A DNA stretch of 41,279 bases, taken from positions 1 through 41,279 of the forward strand of contig JAZRZU010000129.1 in the NCBI GenBank assembly GCA_045601465.1, in the 5' to 3' direction. This document shows, in pieces, positions 31,427-37,743 of the stretch. Numbering within the stretch: the stretch's first letter is position 1; every line of letters begins with the position of its first letter. Under the pieces are notes generated by a model that had not been told where the DNA came from, made no database searches, and saw only the letters and a list, made by a program, of their open reading frames with translations. The stretch is from RGIG3009 sp045601465 (GTDB taxonomy: Bacteria; Bacillota; Clostridia; Oscillospirales; Acutalibacteraceae). Both the position numbers and the translations under genes were made by a program.

Positions 31427-31946
31427 GCGCATCTCCAACCGCCAGAACGGTTGCGTACTCCTCTATATACGCTGCAACGGGATACCCCTCCCCCAGCGGT
31501 GTTGCAAATTCCTTGAACAACGCATAGCAATGGCTTGACGGACGACCGTCGGCAAAGACGATCAGCACATACTCCTCACCCCGACGATAAAGCGATGCCC
31601 ATGGCATGGCGGTGGAGGGAAGTGTTGCTAATGCCTCGGCAAATTGCAGTAGCGTTTCCGCCGCATCAAACGTATATAAAAGCGGCTTTTCGGTTTTTGT
31701 CAGTGGTAGCACGGGTGCAATAAACGCAAACACACAGCCGCCGTGAAACGGCACAACTTCAACCGAGATGCGCCCTGCTGAGGGGAACGGAATTCGTTGA
31801 CGTGCCAAATTCAGCAGTCGGCGGATTGCTCGGTTGGCAGTCGGTGTGCCCGCCCGAATATCCTCCAAGCATAATCCAAACCGACACAATTCATCATCCG
31901 TCATCCATATATGCAAATCTCCGCTATCCTGCGGTTCTATTTTCAT
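31365..31946 (-). CDS. mecA: divergent MecA-family adaptor protein
   Basis: 193 residues. MecA delivers substrates such as ComK to ClpC-ClpP. The N-terminal domain (MKIEPQDSGDLHIWMTDDEL, FGLCLEDI, RISVEVVPFHGG) and the C-terminal Clp-binding domain (YTFDAAETLLQFAEAL, ASLYRRGEEYVLIV, AAYIEEYATVLAVGDAL) match the family pattern. It is shorter than the roughly 220-residue Bacillus protein, mainly in the acidic linker. AAAGGAGG precedes the ATG, and a good sigma-A promoter lies upstream. Its last 20 codons overlap rpe on the opposite strand. Recognition is from pattern and could be a MecA-like paralogue. Confidence 0.75.
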   Translation of the reverse strand: MKIEPQDSGDLHIWMTDDELCRFGLCLEDIRAGTPTANRAIRRLLNLARQRIPFPSAGRISVEVVPFHGGCVFAFIAPVLPLTKTEKPLLYTFDAAETLLQFAEALATLPSTAMPWASLYRRGEEYVLIVFADGRPSSHCYALFKEFATPLGEGYPVAAYIEEYATVLAVGDALIRLRAVYESPQPTPPHRVR

Positions 31947-31982
31947 TCAAAACGCCTCCTTTGCAAAGGGCTTCCATTCACC

Positions 31983-32011
31983 ATCATATTACCCGTACAA
32001 GCACTTTGCAA
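31983..32011 (-). promoter_or_regulatory. sigma-A promoter of mecA
   Basis: TTGCAA (32006-32011), 17-bp spacer, TATGAT (31983-31988) on the minus strand. No convincing plus-strand promoter for the Rnf-like operon is seen in the same 95-bp divergent gap. Confidence 0.7.
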
Positions 32012-32041
32012 AAGGTTATTTTTCAGAAAGGTTGTGGCAGT

Positions 32042-33334
32042 ATGTTGTCCCGACACGGGGTTCGCTTGCCGTTCCAAAAGAAACCGGCAAGTTCTCTACC
32101 AACAGCTGAATTGACCGACATTTCACAGGTCATTCTCCCCTTTGCCTTTACAACCGAAGCGACCGTAACTCCCTCTGTTTCTTTGTACGACACCGTCAAC
32201 AAAGGAACACCCTTGTCGGTCATTGAACAAGACCCCCTCGCTACCGTTTGTTCCAGCGTAATGGGAGCGGTCAGCGGTGAACGGACCATTCAGCACCCGT
32301 TATACGGCACGTTGCATTGTGCCGTCATTGACTGTATGACCGACACGCCTACTCCCGACGTTCCGGCACCGTTGCCGGAAACCATTACGCCGGAACTGAT
32401 TTTGCAAACGGCAGACTTTGCCGATGTCATCGATGAGTTAGACGGTGTCCCGCTGGTACTCAAACTGCAAGAATGGCAAAAACACGGCTGTGATTTTCTG
32501 GCAGCCGATGCCATCGAGATCGAACCGTTTGCTTCCAGCGCTTGGGCGGTATTGCGGGACAATGCCGAACAGATCTTGGAAGGATTGCGGTTAGCGGCGC
32601 TTTGCGTCGGTACCAACCGCTACCACATTGCGGCTTGCCTGTCTGTCCATCGTCGCCATCAGATCGCTCAGCGCATCGGAAAAGAAGCGCTCTATCAAAC
32701 CGATTCCTATTATCCGAAAGCCGAACCGGTTCGATACGGTGGTAAAAACAAACCGCAAACTGTCAAGCATGGCTCTCGGGTACGTAAAATCGGTGTACAA
32801 GCATGCCTTGCTTTGTATCGTGCTCTTTATCTGGCGGAACCGCACAGTCGTTGCGTGGTCACAGTTGCAGGCGATGCGGTTCCGTATCCGCAAAATGTGT
32901 CGGTCCCGTTTGGCACCACCGTTCAGCGGGTATTAGAACATTGCGGCTTGATCGAACCACCGGACTATCTCATTTTAGGTGAGCAAATGACCGGCACCGC
33001 CGCCCTGTCCTCGGATATCCCCATTCTCCCTGGCATGACCTGCATTTTGGCATTCACCTCAAAAACCATCCGACCGGTGGTGACCCGCACCTGTATCGGT
33101 TGCGGTCGTTGCGTGCAGGCCTGTCATAAAGGCCTTCTCCCCTTTGAAATCAACCGTCGTCTGCGAAATATGCACTATGAGCGATTAACCCCTTTGTCCG
33201 TTGAGCGTTGCGACGGATGCAACGCCTGTTCCTACATCTGCCCCTGCGGCATTGATTTAGCCGCTGCGGTAAAAGAAGCGGGAGCCGCCGACAACACGAT
33301 TCTTTTGAATTTGGAGGAGGATGACGATGCTTAA
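32042..33334 (+). CDS. rnfC: RnfC-like iron-sulfur subunit
   Basis: 430 residues. The RnfC layout is recognisable: N-terminal HGVRLPFQKKP and a barrel-sandwich segment (LYDTVNKGTPLSVIEQD), a central Rossmann-like region (AADAIEIEPFASSAWAVLRD, replacing the usual GAECEPYLTADHRLM), an SLBB part (VVTVAGDAVPYPQNVSVPFG) and two 4Fe-4S sites, CIGCGRCVQAC (near 345) and CDGCNACSYIC (near 385). In Rnf complexes RnfC oxidises NADH through FMN. The glycine-rich nucleotide segments are strongly changed here, so NADH use is doubtful. The ATG at 32042 has AGAAAGG ahead. It heads a four-gene operon and overlaps rnfD by 8 bp. Confidence 0.85.
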   Translation: MLSRHGVRLPFQKKPASSLPTAELTDISQVILPFAFTTEATVTPSVSLYDTVNKGTPLSVIEQDPLATVCSSVMGAVSGERTIQHPLYGTLHCAVIDCMTDTPTPDVPAPLPETITPELILQTADFADVIDELDGVPLVLKLQEWQKHGCDFLAADAIEIEPFASSAWAVLRDNAEQILEGLRLAALCVGTNRYHIAACLSVHRRHQIAQRIGKEALYQTDSYYPKAEPVRYGGKNKPQTVKHGSRVRKIGVQACLALYRALYLAEPHSRCVVTVAGDAVPYPQNVSVPFGTTVQRVLEHCGLIEPPDYLILGEQMTGTAALSSDIPILPGMTCILAFTSKTIRPVVTRTCIGCGRCVQACHKGLLPFEINRRLRNMHYERLTPLSVERCDGCNACSYICPCGIDLAAAVKEAGAADNTILLNLEEDDDA

Positions 33335-34316
33335 ACCATCCGTTTCCCCGCACCTGCGTCAAGCACAGCGTCCCGCCTACCAATCGTTCGGCGTACTGCT
33401 CTGCTTAATACCGCTTGTGGGTTTTTCCTGCCTGCATTACGGGCTTCGTCCCTTGTTACTTGTCTTGTGCGGTATGTTAAGTGCCTTTGCCGTTGACCTG
33501 GTATGCGGACTACTTCGTTTCGGGCGTCCCTCCATATCGGATGCCACCGCACTGGTAACCGGCGGCTTGATCGGAGCAATGATGTCCCCCCTCACACCGT
33601 TTTGGGTACCGGCGATCGGTTCAGCCTTTGCAATCGGCGTTGCTAAAATGCCGTTTGGCGGCACCGGCCGAAACATCTTCAACCCGGCAGCATCGGGCAT
33701 GGCTTTTTGTGCCATTTGTTTCCCCACCCGCCTGTTTGTGTACCCTGACCCTTCACTCACCAATTCCTTACCCCTTTTTGATACGTCTTCTGTCATTACT
33801 GCCGCATCCCCTACTGCACAACTCAGCAGCGGCGGTACCACGTCGTATGACGGCATCTCGCTTATCAGCGGTACTTTTCCCGGCGCTATTGCGTCGTCGG
33901 GCGTGTTGATTTTACTCGCCTGTGCGCTGTACTTGTTTATGCGCCGTTCTTCTTCCCCGCTGATTTTTATTCCGTACGTCGTCGTATGTGCTATCGGAGC
34001 AGCATTGTTCCCCCGTGCCACAACCGTGAGTGTTTTAAACGGTGTCTTGTTGGAGATCGGCACCGGACTGCTGCTGTTTTCCGGTGTATTCTTGTTAAGC
34101 GACCCTGTCACAGCGCCCCGCTTTTGGCTGGCACGTGTACTATACGGCATCCTTGCCGGTATTTTTACCATGCTATTACGGCACTACGGTCGTTTTGAGA
34201 GCTGCGAATTCTTTGCCGTTATGTTGGTAAACTCTTTTTCTCCGCTTTTGGATCGTTTCTGCTGGCAGATCACCAACCACCTGCGCAATCGACAAAAAAG
34301 GAGGACAGTATCGTGA
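33327..34316 (+). CDS. rnfD: RnfD-like membrane subunit
   Basis: 329 residues with about nine hydrophobic segments. RnfD/NqrB-type features are DATALVTGGLIGAMMSP and the hallmark GGTGRNIFNPAASGMAF (111-127). In canonical RnfD a Thr in an SGAT motif carries covalent FMN; the equivalent region here reads DGISLISGTFPGAI (175-188), where ungapped alignment puts Phe184 at that place, so flavinylation is uncertain. The ATG at 33327 is chosen because GGAGGAGG sits 6 bp ahead, while the ATG at 33321 directly abuts the site. Its stop overlaps the next start as GTGA. Confidence 0.85.
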   Translation: MLKPSVSPHLRQAQRPAYQSFGVLLCLIPLVGFSCLHYGLRPLLLVLCGMLSAFAVDLVCGLLRFGRPSISDATALVTGGLIGAMMSPLTPFWVPAIGSAFAIGVAKMPFGGTGRNIFNPAASGMAFCAICFPTRLFVYPDPSLTNSLPLFDTSSVITAASPTAQLSSGGTTSYDGISLISGTFPGAIASSGVLILLACALYLFMRRSSSPLIFIPYVVVCAIGAALFPRATTVSVLNGVLLEIGTGLLLFSGVFLLSDPVTAPRFWLARVLYGILAGIFTMLLRHYGRFESCEFFAVMLVNSFSPLLDRFCWQITNHLRNRQKRRTVS

Positions 34317-34951
34317 GAACATCACACCGCACCTGCCTGTCCGTCTTTTGGAATGCATTCCTACCCAACAACGTCGTGTTGGTACAAGCGCTCGGTCTTT
34401 GCCCCATTCTGGCAATGGGCATCAACCTGCGCTACGGCGTTACGTTGTCGGTATGTACCATTGTCACCATGGGAATTGCCGACCTCGTTTTTGCTTTTTT
34501 AGCGAAACGCCTTGCTGCTCATCTGCAACCGCTCGTGTATGTGTTGTTATCGTCCATGCTGTTGCTTGGCACTTCGGTTTTATTGCATGAGCTCATCTCA
34601 ACGGAAATCTATGCCCATTTATATTTGTTCTTACCGCTGATGGCGGTTAACACGTTGTACGTCTATCGTTCTACGCTGTCACCCTCTGCGACCAGTACCC
34701 GTCTTGCTGTGGTCATGGCGGATTCTCTGGGCTCATCCTTAGGGTTCAGCTTGGTTTTGTGTGTGGCATCGGCGCTGAGAGAAATGGCAATTTCCGGAAC
34801 TTTGTGGCAGATCCCGCTTGGCTATGACGCACGCTTCCCCGAAGCGGCTCATCCCTTCATCGGATTTGTACTTCTCGGATTTATGGCAGCTACACTGCAA
34901 TGGTTAAAGCCGATGTTCCGTCGCAAAGAAAAGGAGGATGAGTTGTTATGA
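34313..34951 (+). CDS. rnfE: RnfE-like membrane subunit
   Basis: 212 residues, about six transmembrane helices, of the RnfA/RnfE (NqrD/NqrE) family. VVLVQALGLCPILAMG (21-36) keeps the first conserved Cys (Cys30) of the intramembrane iron-sulfur site. The second motif, normally TNC, reads VNTLYVYRS with Thr114 in place of Cys. ADSLGSSLGFSLVL and ALREMAISGT match the family. The start is GTG behind AAAAGGAGG, overlapping the rnfD stop. It directly follows rnfD; the rnfG gene normally found between them is absent. Confidence 0.85.
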   Translation: MRTSHRTCLSVFWNAFLPNNVVLVQALGLCPILAMGINLRYGVTLSVCTIVTMGIADLVFAFLAKRLAAHLQPLVYVLLSSMLLLGTSVLLHELISTEIYAHLYLFLPLMAVNTLYVYRSTLSPSATSTRLAVVMADSLGSSLGFSLVLCVASALREMAISGTLWQIPLGYDARFPEAAHPFIGFVLLGFMAATLQWLKPMFRRKEKEDELL

Positions 34952-35541
34952 ATTCGTTTGTAACCATATTCCTTGTCTTTTTTGTCGCCGGCACCATGCA
35001 AAACCTGGTGTTAACAGCGGGTTTTGATTCCTCATTACTCATTAAAATCACCAAAAACCCCCGCCAGTTATCCCGCCTGGGCATTTTGCTGTTGCTCTTT
35101 TCCTTGTGTACCACTGCTTTGTTTTACCCCATCGATATTCTTTTACCCACCACGTGGTTGATGCGGATGCTCCGTCCGGTCATTATCGTGTGCATCGATG
35201 GGTTGTTGTATCTGCTTTCCATCGTTATTCTTCGCCGCAGCCCGACCCTTTACCGCCGCAATCGCCACCTATTGGCGCTTGCCGCTTTTAATAATTTGGT
35301 GGTCGGCACGGCACTACTGCTCAACTTACAGGTATCGGTTTCTTTCGTTACGGCGCTCAGCCTGTCAATCGGCGCTTCGGTGGGTTTCACGGTGGTTTGC
35401 GCCATGACGGCCGAAGCCGTCGAACGCATGGATAACCCCGACATTCCGGCTGCTTTCCGTGGCCTGCCTGCTACGTTGGTATACCTAGGGTTGTTGGCGC
35501 TGGCACTCATGGGATTTACCCCCGTATTGAATTTGACGTAA
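34948..35541 (+). CDS. rnfA: RnfA-like membrane subunit lacking both cluster cysteines
   Basis: 197 residues, six hydrophobic segments, RnfA/NqrE-type. The first motif, normally NFVLxxxLGICPFLG, reads NLVLTAGFDSSLLI with Ser29 for Cys. The second, normally TNCAVLG, reads FNNLVVG with Asn116 for Cys (114-120). Cysteines elsewhere (54, 82, 151) are not at those positions. SLSIGASVGFTVVCAM and IPAAFRGLPATLV fit the family end. ATGA overlap with rnfE shows tight coupling. No rnfB gene follows; a HAD phosphatase starts 16 bp downstream. Confidence 0.82.
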   Translation: MNSFVTIFLVFFVAGTMQNLVLTAGFDSSLLIKITKNPRQLSRLGILLLLFSLCTTALFYPIDILLPTTWLMRMLRPVIIVCIDGLLYLLSIVILRRSPTLYRRNRHLLALAAFNNLVVGTALLLNLQVSVSFVTALSLSIGASVGFTVVCAMTAEAVERMDNPDIPAAFRGLPATLVYLGLLALALMGFTPVLNLT

Positions 35542-35557
35542 AGAAAGGGTCGTTTTT

Positions 35558-36319
35558 GTGCCTTTTGCTGCTTTCTTTGATTTGGACGGTACGTTGGCCA
35601 TTCGCAACGGACCGCCTTTTCCCGTAGACGTTGCTGCGATGCGAGCATTCCAAGCCGACGGAAACTATCTGTTTCTTTGCACCGGCCGTTCGACGGGGTA
35701 CCTCTATCCGGCGATTTTGGATATTGGCTTCGACGGTATTATTGCCGGAGGCGGCGCCTATGCCACTATCGGTGATCGCTTTGTCCACCACGTCTGCGTG
35801 GATAAGTCGCTTCTGCCTCCGCTTCAACAAGCCTTTGAACACTCTGCATCCACTCTGATTATGGAAACCGAGCGATACATGATCCAGCTCGCCTCCCCAC
35901 AAGCGACCCACATCGTACCGAACTACCCCCGTATTCTAACCGCTGCCGAATGGCAAGCAACCTACACCGATGAATCGGTCTCCAAGTTTACAGTATACGG
36001 TCCGATTCCCGATACCATCCGTCCCTTTGTGGATGCGCATTGGACGGTGATTGAACACGGCCGTTACGAAGAGGTTGTGCCCATTGGTTGTTCCAAAGCC
36101 GATGCCATCCGCCGTGTCTTACAAGATTTGGGACTGCCCCGTGAACAAAGTATCGGCTTCGGCGACAGCATGAACGACTACGATATGTTACAATACGTCG
36201 GTGTCGGTGTCGCCATGGGCAACGCTACCGATGCCATTAAAGCCATCGCAGACCGCATTACCGCCCCGTTTGACGAGGGTGGTGTGGCAATGGTACTGCA
36301 AGACTATCTGCATACATAA
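35558..36319 (+). CDS. HAD-superfamily (Cof-type) phosphatase
   Basis: 253 residues. Motif I FFDLDGTLAIRNG (nucleophile Asp), motif II LCTGRS, motif III KADAIRRVL and motif IV GFGDSMNDYDMLQYVG are complete. The large C2B cap between motifs II and III marks the Cof/YbjI group, which act on sugar phosphates, nucleotides or flavin mononucleotide. The start is GTG with AAAGGG ahead. It lies 16 bp after rnfA with no terminator between, so it may be co-transcribed with the Rnf-like genes. Given that some Cof-type enzymes use FMN, a link to the flavin of RnfD is imaginable but unproven. Confidence 0.88.
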   Translation: MPFAAFFDLDGTLAIRNGPPFPVDVAAMRAFQADGNYLFLCTGRSTGYLYPAILDIGFDGIIAGGGAYATIGDRFVHHVCVDKSLLPPLQQAFEHSASTLIMETERYMIQLASPQATHIVPNYPRILTAAEWQATYTDESVSKFTVYGPIPDTIRPFVDAHWTVIEHGRYEEVVPIGCSKADAIRRVLQDLGLPREQSIGFGDSMNDYDMLQYVGVGVAMGNATDAIKAIADRITAPFDEGGVAMVLQDYLHT

Positions 36320-36353
36320 AAAGTCAGGTGTTCATTCGAACAACGGACTTTTT
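36318..36353. terminator. bidirectional terminator between the HAD gene and mnmA
   Basis: Outer stem AAAAAGTC / GACTTTTT with inner TGTT-CATTCG-AACA. It overlaps the HAD stop codon and lies 9 bp past the mnmA stop; T runs face both ways. Confidence 0.8.
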
Positions 36354-36361
36354 ATTATCTT

Positions 36362-37411
36362 TTATGACACAATAATACCGCCGCCAACCACCACGTCATC
36401 TTGATAAAAGACAACCGATTGACCGGTCGTGATTGCGCGTTGCGGTTGCGAAAACCGCACCCGTACCCGTCCTCTATCCAACGGTTCTACAACCGCCGAG
36501 GCTTCCCGTTGTGAATAGCGGGTCTTGGCGGTCACCTCAATGGGGGTAGCCAACTCCGGTATGGCAATCCAGTTCAGGGCATCCGCCACCAATTCCGTGG
36601 TAAACAAATCCTCGCTTTTGCCCAGCGTCACCGTGTTGTTGACCGCATCCTTTCGTACCACAAAGCGAGGTTCTCCGAACGCAACCCCCAATCCCTTTCG
36701 TTGACCGATGGTGTATCCCATCATACCGGTGTGCGTACCGATGACACACCCATCCATATCCAAATATGCGCCGGGTTCTCGTTTGAGCCCCATTTCCCTT
36801 TCTAAAAAGGTAGCGTAATCCCCGTCGGGAACAAAACAAATATCTTGACTCTCCGCTTTGTGAGCACTCTCCCAGCCCTGTTCTGCAGCCAGATTACGCA
36901 ACGCTATCTTCACCTGGTCACCCAACGGAAACAAGGTGTGCGCCAGTTGATGTTGCGTCAGGGAATACAACACGTAGCTTTGGTCTTTTTGCGTATCAAC
37001 GGCTTTCTTCAAAAGCCACCGTCCGTTGTCTGCCTGTTCCACCCGTGCATAATGGCCGGTCGCAATGGCATCAAACCCTTCGGTTAAAGCCTGCTCCAAT
37101 AATTTTCCAAACTTAACCTGTTTGTTGCACACAATACACGGATTCGGCGTGTCACCGTTTTGATACGTGTCAGCAAAATTTTGTATCACCGTCTGCCGAA
37201 ACCACGTGCGGTAATCCAATATCCGATGCGGGATATTCATCCTTTTCGCAAGAGCAACGGCATCCTCCACGTCACGGGAAGACCCGCAAGCACTGCCGTC
37301 GGTCAATAACAGCGTCGCCCCCTCGACCGTATAGCCTTGCTGTTTGAGCAACCATACCGCCGCCGAGCTGTCCAAGCCGCCGCTCATGCCAACCAACACA
37401 TGTGTGTGCAT
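36362..37411 (-). CDS. mnmA: tRNA-specific 2-thiouridylase MnmA
   Basis: 349 residues. MnmA thiolates U34 of tRNA-Lys, Glu and Gln using ATP and sulfur from IscS. The PP-loop SGGLDSS (10-16), catalytic Cys92 in NPCIVCN, Cys192 in SQDICFVPDGDYA, GHYAR and IGQRKGLG are all present, and the C-terminal beta domain is intact. CAAGGAGG precedes the ATG. It has its own promoter. Two of its target tRNA families (Lys, Glu) have CTT/CTC isoacceptors encoded elsewhere in this window, which lack U34. Confidence 0.95.
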   Translation of the reverse strand: MHTHVLVGMSGGLDSSAAVWLLKQQGYTVEGATLLLTDGSACGSSRDVEDAVALAKRMNIPHRILDYRTWFRQTVIQNFADTYQNGDTPNPCIVCNKQVKFGKLLEQALTEGFDAIATGHYARVEQADNGRWLLKKAVDTQKDQSYVLYSLTQHQLAHTLFPLGDQVKIALRNLAAEQGWESAHKAESQDICFVPDGDYATFLEREMGLKREPGAYLDMDGCVIGTHTGMMGYTIGQRKGLGVAFGEPRFVVRKDAVNNTVTLGKSEDLFTTELVADALNWIAIPELATPIEVTAKTRYSQREASAVVEPLDRGRVRVRFSQPQRAITTGQSVVFYQDDVVVGGGIIVS

Positions 37412-37442
37412 CGTCTTCCCTCCTTGTATCTATCTCCCGTTT

Positions 37443-37471
37443 ACTATACCACATTTTTCAGTAAAGTACAA
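37443..37471 (-). promoter_or_regulatory. sigma-A promoter of mnmA
   Basis: TTGTAC (37466-37471), 17-bp spacer, TATAGT (37443-37448) on the minus strand. Confidence 0.7.
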
Positions 37472-37491
37472 GACGTGCCCGAAAAGCACAT

Positions 37492-37524
37492 AAAAAACCC
37501 GTTCACTTTCGTGAACGGGTTTTT
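37492..37524 (-). terminator. terminator of tRNA-Thr
   Basis: Perfect stem AAAACCCGTTCAC / GTGAACGGGTTTT with TTTC loop, directly adjoining the tRNA 3' end; followed by T's on the minus strand. Confidence 0.9.
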
Positions 37525-37599
37525 GGAGCTACCGATCCGATTCGAACGGACGACCTGCTCATTACGAGTGAGCTGCTCTACCTGCTGAGCCACGGTAGC
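37524..37599 (-). tRNA. tRNA-Thr (CGT)
   Basis: 76 nt with encoded CCA. The acceptor GCTACCG pairs with CGGTAGC, the anticodon loop is CTCGTAA (CGT), and the T-loop is TTCGAAT. Single gene with its own promoter and terminator. Confidence 0.95.
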
Positions 37600-37616
37600 A
37601 TTTCGACAGCCCTTGT

Positions 37617-37645
37617 ATTATAACAAACATCCGCCTGGTCGTCAA
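37617..37645 (-). promoter_or_regulatory. sigma-A promoter of tRNA-Thr
   Basis: TTGACG (37640-37645), 17-bp spacer, TATAAT (37617-37622) on the minus strand, 18 bp upstream of the tRNA. Confidence 0.82.
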
Positions 37646-37681
37646 GAGGTTTTTTTGATTCCCGTCTTTTCTACTTTCCCC

Positions 37682-37710
37682 TTGTATCCGAGCTTGTTTT
37701 ATGCTACAAT
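37682..37710 (+). promoter_or_regulatory. sigma-A promoter of secA
   Basis: TTGTAT (37682-37687), 17-bp spacer, TACAAT (37705-37710), 33 bp before the start codon. Confidence 0.65.
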
Positions 37711-37743
37711 ACATAAGATATTGGAATATTGAGGTGTTTAACT

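Noticed and set aside
31802..32041. 80-codon N-terminal extension of rnfC
   Set aside because: It runs antisense through mecA and its promoter. RnfC homology starts at the ATG at 32042.
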